A stretch of DNA of 64,000 nt from Paenibacillus sp. LHD-117 (GTDB lineage: Bacteria > Bacillota > Bacilli > Paenibacillales > Paenibacillaceae): positions 1-64,000 of the forward strand of contig NZ_JAVFVT010000022.1 of NCBI RefSeq assembly GCF_030929555.1, given 5' to 3'. The notes beneath the pieces were generated by a model. That model worked only from the letters and a program-made list of their open reading frames with translations. It was not told where the DNA came from and ran no database searches. This document shows positions 9,677 to 18,141 of this stretch, piece after piece. Numbering within the stretch: position 1 is the stretch's first letter; each line of letters starts with the position of its first letter. The position numbers and the translations under genes are program-made.

Positions 9677-10642
9677 TTACTCTTCACTATCGTTTTGGAC
9701 GATATTGTTATTCACGCCCGAATCTTGAATATTATGAGGCTGGTTGTTACTCAATCGATTTCTGTACACGAAGTTTGCCATATGAGGAGAGTGGATCAAC
9801 ACCCCGTTTTTTCCGTTCTGTTCGATTCTATTTTCTTGAATGTCGTTAAAATCGGAGGAAACATCGATCCCGCTTCCATGATGGTCCATTATCTGGTTAA
9901 ATCCCGCAAAGTTGTAGTTAGACGCGAACAATAGGCCATTTTTTCGATTTCCTCTTATTTTGCAATTCAAAATGATATTGTTCGTGCTCCGGCCATTAAC
10001 GCCGTTAGCGCCGTTATAATAGAGATGATTATCCATGATCAGGTTGTTATCGAGCGCGTTCATTAGAATGGCATCGCCCTTATTACGGGAGATCCGATTC
10101 CCGACGATCGCGCCATGTCTGCCGTTTTTCACTTCGATTCCGTGTGCCTCGTTATGTTGAAGCGTATTTTGAATCACCCAGTTTCCCGTAGTCCCATCAA
10201 GCAAAATTCCCGTTCCCGTCCCTGCGCTTCCGATTCTCTCTATCGTATTCATCATCATCAGATTGCCAACGGAATTCGTATCGAATATGCCGACGGGATC
10301 GTTCGCCCCTCCTATGCCGCTTATTCGGTTTTGAATCATCCGATTCGATTTTCCGTTCACGATATTAATGCCGCGCGAAATATAATTCCTTATCTTAATG
10401 CCTTCGATCTCGACGCCGGCAACGCGATTCAATTCAAATGCTGCAGTCAAGACATGGTTTCCATCGAGAATCGCTTGATGCCGTCGTTCCGCAACGAGGC
10501 GAATGTTGCTCTTCTCGCTTGGAATCCGCACGGACTCATGATAAACGCCTCTATGGACCAATATAACGTCCCCGGGTTTGGCCAAGGCCACCGCATTCCG
10601 AATCGCCTTCGGATGGCCGGGAAACACTTCAATGATCGCCAT
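9677..10642 (-). CDS. Right-handed parallel beta-helix protein (NosD/pectate-lyase-like fold)
   Basis: The 321-residue protein starts with the usual opening of this fold (AVALAKPGDVILVHRGVYHE), equivalent to the 'poorly known repeat carbohydrate' proteins. About nine turns of a repeated pattern G-I-x-V/I-x-N-x-x-N-x-I/V-x-x-N-x-I follow. These Asn-rich turns are characteristic of PbH1 repeats in NosD-like and polysaccharide-binding or cleaving proteins. No signal peptide is visible and catalytic residues cannot be assigned, so it may be a cytoplasmic or spore-associated structural protein rather than a lyase. The start at 10642 has RBS GAGGTG with short spacing. It stands alone, divergent from the ABC operon. 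Confidence 0.8.
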   Translation of the reverse strand: MAIIEVFPGHPKAIRNAVALAKPGDVILVHRGVYHESVRIPSEKSNIRLVAERRHQAILDGNHVLTAAFELNRVAGVEIEGIKIRNYISRGINIVNGKSNRMIQNRISGIGGANDPVGIFDTNSVGNLMMMNTIERIGSAGTGTGILLDGTTGNWVIQNTLQHNEAHGIEVKNGRHGAIVGNRISRNKGDAILMNALDNNLIMDNHLYYNGANGVNGRSTNNIILNCKIRGNRKNGLLFASNYNFAGFNQIMDHHGSGIDVSSDFNDIQENRIEQNGKNGVLIHSPHMANFVYRNRLSNNQPHNIQDSGVNNNIVQNDSEE

Positions 10643-10894
10643 ACTATCACCTCAATGGATAGGAAATTGTTTCCCTATATTAAATTCAAAGAAGTGATTG
10701 TTAGATAGGAACAGTCGACTATGCGTCTCCTCCAATTTGCATTTCCGTCCAGTCATCCACTTTATCGTATTCGACAAACTCGAAATACAGAAAAAACCTT
10801 TTATATGTAAAATTTCTCGTGACGAGCTCCCGCTTTTCTGCTATTGTTTACTCAATTTATTCCTTATATTTCAATTCGGGTGGAGAGGTCTAAC

Positions 10895-11695
10895 ATGAGG
10901 GCTTACGGTTACCTGATTAAAATGCGGATGCTGACCGCGCTCGCCTATCGCTTCGACGTGTGGATCGGCATGATCGGCGACGTCATCCTGCTCGCGGCGA
11001 CTGTGTTCATCTGGAAAGCGGCTTACGGCGGCGATATTCTCGGATCGGGCGCGTCCGTCGTAGGGCTGGACGGCATGATCACGTACACGGTCGTCTCCGT
11101 CCTGATGAGCTCCGTATTCAGCACTGGCGTGCAGAACACGATCTATACCCAGGTTCGCGAAGGCAACATCGCGCTGGACTTCATGCGCCCGCAGAACCTG
11201 CTCGGCATCTATTTGTCCGAGGACCTTGGCACCATGGTCAGCGCGCTCGTGAACAAAGCGTTACCGCTCGTGGTGATGGCGGCTCTGCTGTTCGGATTCC
11301 CGATGCCGGACAGTCCGCTGGCGGCCGCGTTGTTCGTCGTCAGCTGTCTGCTCAGCTTCATGATCCTGTGGCTCATGAGCGCGATGGTTGGACTCGTGGC
11401 GTTCTGGGTGGCGGAGCTCGGCAATCTGGGCATGGTCAAGGATGCGTTCGTCCGCGTGCTGTCGGGGAGCATGGTGCCGCTCTGGTTTTTCCCCGAAGGG
11501 CTGCAGCGGGTGTCGGAGTGGCTGCCGTTTCAGTATACGTACCAGCTGCCGCTCAGCATCTACATCGGCATGACGAAACCCGCGGAGGCGCTGCGCGGGA
11601 TGGGCGTGCAGTTGATCTGGATCGTATTGCTCGGCGTGCTGCTCGCTTGGATTTGGACGCGGGCGAGGAGCAAAGTGATGGTACAGGGAGGATGA
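10895..11695 (+). CDS. ABC-2 type exporter permease (COG4587-like)
   Basis: First gene of a three-gene exporter operon. The 266-residue protein has about six hydrophobic segments and the general layout of ABC-2 family permeases related to COG4587. I chose ATG 10895 because GGTGGAGAGG lies immediately upstream at good spacing; a longer in-frame start at 10844 would add 17 residues without a better RBS. The stop is 8 bases before the next start. The DNA is visibly richer in G and C than the neighbouring genes, as it is for the two following genes, which hints that the operon is an inherited unit. The substrate is unknown; relatives are found with antibiotic or lipid exporters. Confidence 0.85.
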   Translation: MRAYGYLIKMRMLTALAYRFDVWIGMIGDVILLAATVFIWKAAYGGDILGSGASVVGLDGMITYTVVSVLMSSVFSTGVQNTIYTQVREGNIALDFMRPQNLLGIYLSEDLGTMVSALVNKALPLVVMAALLFGFPMPDSPLAAALFVVSCLLSFMILWLMSAMVGLVAFWVAELGNLGMVKDAFVRVLSGSMVPLWFFPEGLQRVSEWLPFQYTYQLPLSIYIGMTKPAEALRGMGVQLIWIVLLGVLLAWIWTRARSKVMVQGG

Positions 11696-11702
11696 GGCGA
11701 GC

Positions 11703-12515
11703 ATGAGCGAAGTAAGGCACTATTTGACCGTATTCGGTTATTACGCGAAGCTGGCGATTCAGCGGCAGCTCGAATATCCGCTATTTCTCGTCAGCTGGCT
11801 GCTTATGATCCCGACGCAATATTTCGCCGGCGTGTGGATGCTCCGCATAATCGTCGACCGGTTCCAGCCGCTCGAAGGATGGGCTTTCGACGATCTTGCC
11901 TTTCTGTACGGCCTCGGGCTGCTCAGCCACGGGCTCGTCGTCGTGTTCTTTATCCCGACTTGGGGCACCGAGTTCGCGGTTATTCGCGGAGAGTTCGATC
12001 GGTTGCTGCTTCGTCCGATGAACGTCTTTTTCCAATTCGTTACCGGATACTTCAACTTCATAGGACTCATCGACCTCATTCCGGGCGTCGTCATCTTCTT
12101 GTACGCGGCTCACGCGGTCGATTTCAGTTGGGCGCCCGGCAACATCGTCAAGCTCGCGCTCGTCGTGATCGGCGGCCTGTTCATTCGCGGCAGTCTGTAC
12201 ACGATCGTCGGGGCGGTCGCTTTCTGGACGAAACGCAGCCGCAACCTGATCAACATGTCGGTCGCGACATTGGAGCGAACGACGATGTATCCGCTGACCT
12301 TGTACCCGCATGCGGTGCAAGCAGTGCTGACGTTTCTGTTCCCGATCGGCTTCATCAGCTTCTACCCGGCGGAGAGCTTCCTTGGCAAGACATCATCGCT
12401 GGAGCTGCCGCTTGGCATGGCGATTTGGACGCCGATCGCGGGCATCGTCTGCATGGCTGTCGCTTACACGATTTTCCGAATGGGATTACGCAAATACGAG
12501 AGCGCAGGTTCATAG
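11703..12515 (+). CDS. ABC-2 type exporter permease (COG3694-like)
   Basis: Second permease of the operon, 270 residues, with about six membrane segments (for example around residues 20-45, 60-85, 110-135, 140-165, 205-225 and 235-255). Together with the upstream permease it should form the membrane channel, served by the ATPase encoded 12 bases downstream. COG4587, COG3694 and COG4586 proteins are commonly encoded side by side, which matches the arrangement here. Start ATG at 11703 follows a GGAGGATGAGGCGAGC stretch that overlaps the end of the previous gene, indicating translational coupling. Confidence 0.85.
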   Translation: MSEVRHYLTVFGYYAKLAIQRQLEYPLFLVSWLLMIPTQYFAGVWMLRIIVDRFQPLEGWAFDDLAFLYGLGLLSHGLVVVFFIPTWGTEFAVIRGEFDRLLLRPMNVFFQFVTGYFNFIGLIDLIPGVVIFLYAAHAVDFSWAPGNIVKLALVVIGGLFIRGSLYTIVGAVAFWTKRSRNLINMSVATLERTTMYPLTLYPHAVQAVLTFLFPIGFISFYPAESFLGKTSSLELPLGMAIWTPIAGIVCMAVAYTIFRMGLRKYESAGS

Positions 12516-12527
12516 GGGGCATATCAA

Positions 12528-13508
12528 GTGGCGATTATCGAAGTGAACGATTTGGTAAAGGAATTCGTTGTCGTGCGCAAGAAGACGGGGCTTGGAAGCG
12601 CGCTTCGCAGTTTGGTTCTGCCGGATAAAACGATCGTGCGGGGCGTGGACGGCTTGTCCTTCGATATCGAGCAAGGGGATATCGTCGGGTATATCGGACC
12701 TAACGGCGCGGGAAAAAGCACGACGATCAAAATGCTGACGGGCATCCTCCATCCGACTTCCGGCAGCATCCGCGTCTGCGGCCTGTCGCCGCAGAAAGAA
12801 CGCAAAAACGTCGTGCGCCAGCTCGGCGTCGTGTTCGGCCAGCGCACGCAGTTGTACTGGGATTTGCGTCTTGGCGAGACGTTCGAGCTGCTCAAGCGGA
12901 TTTACCGGATCGAGGACAATCGGTTCAAGGCGACGCTGGACATGCTGAACGACGTGCTGCGCATTCAGGATTTTATCGATACGCCGGTACGGCAGCTGTC
13001 GCTCGGCCAGCGGATGCGTGGCGATCTGGCGGCGTCGATGATCCATGAGCCGACGGTGCTGTTCCTCGACGAACCGACGATCGGGCTCGACGCCGACGCG
13101 AAACACGCGATTCGCCGGTTCATTCGGACGATGAACCGCGAGCGGCGCATGACGGTCGTGCTCACGACGCATGACCTCGACGACGTCGAGCAGCTGTGCT
13201 CGCGTCTGCTCGTCGTCAACCACGGCCGCATCGTCGAGGACGGGCCGCTGGACGCGATCGTCGGCAAGCTGGCGCCGCACCGTCTGCTCGAGATCGAGCT
13301 CTCCGAAGCGGCGCAGGCGCCCGAGCATGAGCGTGCGAAGATCGTGCGGCAGGACGGGCTCAAGGTGTGGTATCAGTTCGACAAAGCCGGCATTACGGCG
13401 GCAGAGCTGATCGCCGACTTGTCGGGCAAGCTGCCGATCCGCGACCTTAGCGTCCAGGAGCCGGACATCGAGGACGCGATTCGCGAGGTGTATCGGACGA
13501 CGGGGTGA
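12528..13508 (+). CDS. ABC exporter ATP-binding protein (COG4586-like)
   Basis: The 326-residue ATPase drives the two upstream permeases. Walker A is GPNGAGKST (about residues 63-71), the signature is LSLGQRMR (about 158), Walker B is VLFLDEPTIGLD (about 178-189) and the switch His is in LTTHDLDD. A C-terminal extension after the ATPase core (about residues 240-326) is typical of COG4586 and DrrA-like proteins. The start is GTG at 12528 with GGGGGC nearby. The operon ends at a GC-rich hairpin. Confidence 0.9.
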   Translation: MAIIEVNDLVKEFVVVRKKTGLGSALRSLVLPDKTIVRGVDGLSFDIEQGDIVGYIGPNGAGKSTTIKMLTGILHPTSGSIRVCGLSPQKERKNVVRQLGVVFGQRTQLYWDLRLGETFELLKRIYRIEDNRFKATLDMLNDVLRIQDFIDTPVRQLSLGQRMRGDLAASMIHEPTVLFLDEPTIGLDADAKHAIRRFIRTMNRERRMTVVLTTHDLDDVEQLCSRLLVVNHGRIVEDGPLDAIVGKLAPHRLLEIELSEAAQAPEHERAKIVRQDGLKVWYQFDKAGITAAELIADLSGKLPIRDLSVQEPDIEDAIREVYRTTG

Positions 13509-13526
13509 GGCACGAGCCTCACCCCG
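13501..13526 (+). terminator. GC-rich hairpin at the end of the ABC operon
   Basis: A perfect 10-base dyad CGGGGTGAGG / CCTCACCCCG overlaps the stop of the ATPase gene. It is not followed directly by a T run (a TTTTTCT stretch comes about 18 bases later), so termination is only likely. It also separates the convergent minus-strand binding-protein gene. Confidence 0.45.
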
Positions 13527-13547
13527 CAGCTATTAACTTGGCTTTTT

Positions 13548-14666
13548 CTAAGTGTATCTCGTCCAAGACCTTAACGTATGGGCAACATCCGTGCCTTCCG
13601 TAATCATTTTCCGTATGTCCTCGTTAATCAATTGGCGTGAGTTGTTCCACTTCCTGTTTTTGAAAAAGCCGCTGATTTGCACATGGTCCAGCTCCTCCAA
13701 GTAGCGGGACCAAACAGGATGTTGGGTCAAACCGCGTTGTTCCGCTTGCGATTGAATCGCCGGAGGCATCCAGGAGTGGCACTCCAGAAGATAATGCCGC
13801 AGAAATGCCCATGCGACGCGCGGATGTGCCGATTTCACGGTGACTCCGGCTCCCCCCATGTAAATCATGTTCGCTTTGACGCCGCCGGGCATGTTCGGCA
13901 ATCCCACAATGCCAATCCGAGCATTCTGCCGTTCCCGGGACAGATGGTGCACATCCCACATAAACGAAAACCGCATCGCGCTCTCTTCATGCCACGACGC
14001 CGACAAACAAGGTTCATCCGGCATCCGCACGATTCGGTGTTCGCGGAATGCGTCGATGACCATCCGGAACGCGTCGATCGTTGGCGCGCTGTCCACATAC
14101 CCTCTGGACGTCGCACCGTCCGGAGAAATGTAACAGCCGCCGTTTCGCATGACGAAAGGCTCGAACCACTCGATATCGACGCCGAGTCCGAGTCCGAATT
14201 GCGAAGCGACCCCCTGTTCATTGCGAATGGTGAGCCGTTTCGCCAGTTCGACCATGTCCTCCCACGTCCACTCTTCGGTCGGATATGCCAATCCGGCCCG
14301 GTCGAACTTCTCTTTGTCGTACATCATTAACGGCGGGCTTATTTCGATAGGCAACCCCGGCAACATTCCGTCGTATCTGGCAACCCGCAATAACCCCGGA
14401 TATAAATCCTCCTCTAATCCTTGGACTTCCGCCACATAGGGATTCAAATCCATAAACATGCGATCGTTATTGCTAACCTGGAAGCCGCCCGTTTCGATGA
14501 GGTCCGGTGCTTCTTCGGATTGAAAAGCCCGCATCATTTCGAAAAAATCCTTTGCCTGCTCGATGATGATTCTAACGCCCGGGTTTGCTCGTTCGAATGA
14601 CTCTTTGGCCGCCAACACTTGATGCATGTTATAGGTGATTTCCGTCATAAATCGAATTTCGATCAT
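13548..14666 (-). CDS. Family 1 solute-binding-protein fold without signal peptide, coupled to a sigma factor
   Basis: The 372-residue protein has the periplasmic-binding-protein-like fold of carbohydrate ABC transporters: an EITYNMHQVLAAKESFERAN opening, APDLIETGGF, the hinge-region pattern PLMMYDKEKFDRAGL, and EEWTWEDMVELAKRLT. Normal family members are lipoproteins of about 420-450 residues. Here the mature domain begins at once, with no signal peptide, lipobox or membrane anchor, so it should stay in the cytoplasm. No permease or ATPase gene of a sugar importer is adjacent. Its start lies 10 bases after the stop of the sigma-factor gene, with an RBS (GAGGAAGAG) between them, so the pair is co-transcribed. 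I infer a cytoplasmic ligand-binding partner of that sigma factor. A decayed importer component is the alternative. Confidence 0.82.
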   Translation of the reverse strand: MIEIRFMTEITYNMHQVLAAKESFERANPGVRIIIEQAKDFFEMMRAFQSEEAPDLIETGGFQVSNNDRMFMDLNPYVAEVQGLEEDLYPGLLRVARYDGMLPGLPIEISPPLMMYDKEKFDRAGLAYPTEEWTWEDMVELAKRLTIRNEQGVASQFGLGLGVDIEWFEPFVMRNGGCYISPDGATSRGYVDSAPTIDAFRMVIDAFREHRIVRMPDEPCLSASWHEESAMRFSFMWDVHHLSRERQNARIGIVGLPNMPGGVKANMIYMGGAGVTVKSAHPRVAWAFLRHYLLECHSWMPPAIQSQAEQRGLTQHPVWSRYLEELDHVQISGFFKNRKWNNSRQLINEDIRKMITEGTDVAHTLRSWTRYT

Positions 14667-14676
14667 GGACTCTTCC

Positions 14677-16416
14677 TCATTTCATATGGGTAATGGCTCT
14701 TTCCAAGAAACCGATCGCGGCGGATTCGAATTCTTTGGCCTTGCTTAGGGACGCCGCGCACCTAGCGCGCATCTCCTCCGACAGCATCTCGGACGTGCGG
14801 ATAAACGGAACATCGCCGCATAGGTTGTCGAACTCTTCGGCGGCTTGCTCATAGGCTTCCGCGGCCAACAACGTCAATCTCATCGCTTCGGTGCGGAAGG
14901 GCACGCTTCGCAAATATATCGAGGCATAACGTTTTATCTCCGCATAATAAGCCAACAAATGGCCCATTCCGTAGCGATTCGGAAGGTGATGCCGCTCTCG
15001 CAGGTAACCGATCCAGCGATCGTATGCATGAAGGCCGGACGTATATTGCAGATAGCTCGTCGTTGGCCGGTAACCGCATCCGCTTCTCGCGTAGGAGACG
15101 GCGAACCGGACCGCTTGCTCGGCGTATGCCCGATTCGCGGTTTCCTCCGTTTGCCGAGGCATGGCTTCATGGAAGATAACCCCGTCAATGCCGGCCAAGA
15201 AACGTACCGGATTGTTGACTACATCTTCATAAGACAGCTCCTTTCCCTCAGGCGCCATCGGATCGGTTAAGCAGACCGTTCGCCGTTCATCGTCATACCC
15301 GTAAATCATCGACCACTCGTGGACATACGGCCCTGAGACCAAGGTATCGAAGTAAAGCACCGGCTGACCCAAGTTGATATACTTCCGGATAAAAGGAATG
15401 ACGGCCTCTTCGATAGGCAGAACGACTGGAAACCGTTCCACCGCGCCCAATACGGGCACTGGCGAATTCGAAAGTTGACCGCTGAGCACGGAGATCCGAT
15501 AGCCGAGTTTCTCGAACCAATCGTGCAGCGTTTGCTTCCAGTCAAAGATATAAATACTGTCTGCAAAAGTCGTTCTGTCGGATATTTTCATGCGAAAAGC
15601 AATCGTGGACATGCCCATCAACTTCTCGGTATCGCGCCGATCATTCAGCAGGGCAAGCATACGTCCGACGCTGTCGACCAAAGACGTCTTCAAGGATGGC
15701 TGCGCCGTCCAATCCGGCAGCTGCAGCCGCTTGCTCTTCAGCATTCCGCCTCCTCCTTTCTGCTCGGGCATTAGGCTAAGGGAGACGCGGGCATGTTCCT
15801 TGCGGAGCTTCTGGCGGGTGCGGTAGATGTACGTATAGACCGAGCCGGTAGTCATTTCATACATGGCCGCGATAGCTTCAGGGGTTAGTTGGCGGAAGAA
15901 GTAGGCTTTGAAAATGCCTCTCTCCTTCGTGCTCAGACAATGAAGAAGCGCGTGAATCGTTTCGTACAGCTCTTTGCGAAGCAAGCTCTCGGCCGGATCT
16001 TGATCTTTTAACGTAGCCTCGGACGCCTTCCGCGCAAGATGGTAGAGGATGCTGTCCAGATCTTCCCAATCGACTTTGGAGCTGCCGTTACTGCCCGATT
16101 GCATGGATACGAAAGGACTTTCTTTTCGGTGCGGACCACCGCGGCGTAAGCGCATATTCGCTTGGTTTCTCGCGATTCGGTATAACCATGGGAGAAACCT
16201 GCTCGTATCGGCAAGAGAACCTACATGCAGAAAAGCTTTCACGAATGCATCTTGCACGATATCATCGGCCATATACGTATCTCCGGTCATCCTCGCCGCC
16301 CAACCATGGAGATGGCTTCGGTGCTGCTCGAACAACTCGCCGAACGCCTCCGTATCTCCATTCCGTGCCCGCTCTACCAACGTTTCATCGATTTCGGTCA
16401 AATTCTTCGATTCCAC
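14677..16416 (-). CDS. ECF-like sigma factor with a long BtrH/papain-like C-terminal domain
   Basis: The 579-residue protein begins with a sigma-70 region 2 (about residues 15-92; DDIVQDAFVKAF and RFLPWLYRIARNQ) and region 4 (about 150-207; LSTKERGIFKAYFFRQLTPE and a helix-turn-helix). Ordinary ECF factors end near residue 200. This one continues for some 370 residues. Residues about 230-420 resemble the BtrH N-terminal / C39-like fold (GQPVLYFD, HEWSMIYGYDDE, TVCLTDPM). The expected nucleophile Cys near the start of that fold is not seen, which suggests binding rather than catalysis. The remainder is helical. The start is GTG at 16416 with GGGAGG eight bases upstream. No anti-sigma gene is near; the attached domain and the downstream binding protein may do that job. 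Confidence 0.83.
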   Translation of the reverse strand: MESKNLTEIDETLVERARNGDTEAFGELFEQHRSHLHGWAARMTGDTYMADDIVQDAFVKAFLHVGSLADTSRFLPWLYRIARNQANMRLRRGGPHRKESPFVSMQSGSNGSSKVDWEDLDSILYHLARKASEATLKDQDPAESLLRKELYETIHALLHCLSTKERGIFKAYFFRQLTPEAIAAMYEMTTGSVYTYIYRTRQKLRKEHARVSLSLMPEQKGGGGMLKSKRLQLPDWTAQPSLKTSLVDSVGRMLALLNDRRDTEKLMGMSTIAFRMKISDRTTFADSIYIFDWKQTLHDWFEKLGYRISVLSGQLSNSPVPVLGAVERFPVVLPIEEAVIPFIRKYINLGQPVLYFDTLVSGPYVHEWSMIYGYDDERRTVCLTDPMAPEGKELSYEDVVNNPVRFLAGIDGVIFHEAMPRQTEETANRAYAEQAVRFAVSYARSGCGYRPTTSYLQYTSGLHAYDRWIGYLRERHHLPNRYGMGHLLAYYAEIKRYASIYLRSVPFRTEAMRLTLLAAEAYEQAAEEFDNLCGDVPFIRTSEMLSEEMRARCAASLSKAKEFESAAIGFLERAITHMK

Positions 16417-16649
16417 AGCCCTAGCCTCCCGCGTCTTTTCCGCCCCATTAATATGGATGCCATTCAGAACACCGATTTGAACAATGATCTATCTGATTTC
16501 CATATTTTTTTGCAAATTCCTTTTCTGACTTAGGTAAGGATGATTTAATCCATCTTACACCTTGATATAACTGGAAATTTGCCTGACAATGTTTCAAGAG
16601 GGGAACGGATTCTCGGAGGACATGCTAGGCTATGGGAGGCAATCGGGAA

Positions 16650-18065
16650 ATGATGTCGTTAAAGAACATGGTGCACGGAACACAAAACAATTCTGTTGCC
16701 CAACAATTGATTCAGTCTTGGGAGCATGATGCGGATACGTTAACGTTTTGGAGAGCAAGCAGCAATTTCATCTACTTGTTCGACAGAAACGGTGTTCGGC
16801 ATTTTCTCCGGTTTATTCATGAAGAGGATAACACGACCCAGAATATTCAGGCCGAACTTGATTTTATGCAGCACCTGATAGCGGGCGGTTATCCGACAGT
16901 GACTCCCATCCTCTCCAGAAACGGCAATTGGATTGAAACGATCCGGACGGCTGATCATGGATGCTACTACGGTGTTGTATTTGAACAAGCCAAAGGAATC
17001 CATCTTCCGCTTGATCGAATGACGGACCGCCAAGTCCAAGAGTGGGGAAAATCGCTTGCTTCGATGCACATTTTATCGGGGTCGCATACTTCCGGAGCGG
17101 CAAAGCGCGGAAGCTGGCTCGATGCACTGTCATTCGTCTCTTCCGTCATGCAGCGGCATCCCCGCGAGGCAGGAGCCCGGCGAGAACTTGAACAAGTGCG
17201 AAAACAACTCTCGAAGCTTCCTGCAGGCGCGGAACATATGGGATTAATCCATTATGACTTCGAGACCGACAATATTTTCTATGTTGAAGAGGAATCACGA
17301 TATCGGGCCATCGATTTCGATGATGCGATGATCCATTGGTACGCGATGGACATCGTATCCGCTATAACCGATCTGGTGGAGCAAGATGATGACAACGCTC
17401 AGCGCAAAATAGAGCTTTTTCTATCCGGCTATCGATCGATTAAGCCCTTGGATGAACAGTACGTGCAATGGTTCCCCCTATTTCAAAGGTTTTCGGACCT
17501 ATACACTTTCGCACGTCTCCTCCGCAGCGCCCAGGATATGGATGTCCGCAGCTCGCCAGAGTGGGCCATTCAACTTAGGGATAAGCTGCTGAAGGTGTGC
17601 GATCGGATACGCGAACGTTTTCGGCCGACAGTAGAACTCAGACCAATCGATCAAAGCAATTGGTATGCCTGCACCCAGCTTGAAGTGACGGACGAGCAGA
17701 AGAACGTTTTTCCTGTACCGACGGTCTATTGGCTCGCAGAGTCGGCCTATTGCAGGTTTACTCCACTGGCTATTTACACTGGCGAACAATTAGCGGGCTT
17801 TGCGGTTTACGCTATCGATCCAGACGATGGAAGCTACTGGATTATGGCTTATATGATCGACCAAAACTTCCAACATCGAGGATTGGGACGGTCCGGCATG
17901 GAGGAGCTTGTACACTATATGAAAGAAAAGCACGACTGCGACAAAATCGTACTCGGGCATCGGCCCGAGAACGAACGAGCAGCCGATTTATATGCTTCTC
18001 TAGGATTTGTCGAAGTAAACCGAAGCGAACGTGAAGTCGTTCGCGAACTAAGATTTACGAAATAA
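16650..18065 (+). CDS. Aminoglycoside-phosphotransferase-like kinase fused to GNAT acetyltransferase
   Basis: The protein (about 471 residues) joins two enzyme folds. Residues about 30-290 are an APH-type kinase: glycine-poor N-lobe, the catalytic-loop version HYDFETDNIF (family norm HxDxxxxN, here D and N kept) and the metal-binding IDFDDA. Residues about 340-460 are a GNAT domain with the acetyl-CoA loop region QHRGLGRSGM and the C-terminal YASLGFVEV. Bifunctional kinase/acetyltransferase proteins can inactivate aminoglycosides, but the order here is the reverse of AAC(6')-APH(2''), and the substrate is unknown. I prefer ATG 16650, which has GGGAGG ten bases upstream; ATG 16632 would add six residues. 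It is divergent from the sigma-factor gene and ends at a terminator. Confidence 0.85.
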   Translation: MMSLKNMVHGTQNNSVAQQLIQSWEHDADTLTFWRASSNFIYLFDRNGVRHFLRFIHEEDNTTQNIQAELDFMQHLIAGGYPTVTPILSRNGNWIETIRTADHGCYYGVVFEQAKGIHLPLDRMTDRQVQEWGKSLASMHILSGSHTSGAAKRGSWLDALSFVSSVMQRHPREAGARRELEQVRKQLSKLPAGAEHMGLIHYDFETDNIFYVEEESRYRAIDFDDAMIHWYAMDIVSAITDLVEQDDDNAQRKIELFLSGYRSIKPLDEQYVQWFPLFQRFSDLYTFARLLRSAQDMDVRSSPEWAIQLRDKLLKVCDRIRERFRPTVELRPIDQSNWYACTQLEVTDEQKNVFPVPTVYWLAESAYCRFTPLAIYTGEQLAGFAVYAIDPDDGSYWIMAYMIDQNFQHRGLGRSGMEELVHYMKEKHDCDKIVLGHRPENERAADLYASLGFVEVNRSEREVVRELRFTK

Positions 18066-18076
18066 GATCGATTATT

Positions 18077-18102
18077 GCCGCCATAGCTTTGGCGGCTTTT
18101 TT
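18077..18102 (+). terminator. Intrinsic terminator after the APH-GNAT gene
   Basis: GCCGCCATAGCTTTGGCGGC followed by TTTTTT, 12 bases past the stop codon. Confidence 0.85.
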
Positions 18103-18141
18103 ACAGATATAATAGAAGTTAGCATTATAGAGGAGGACAAC

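Noticed and set aside
11209..13410. Several long minus-strand frames across the ABC-2 exporter operon
   Set aside because: High G+C leaves the opposite frames open; the plus-strand products have clear ABC motifs and RBSs.
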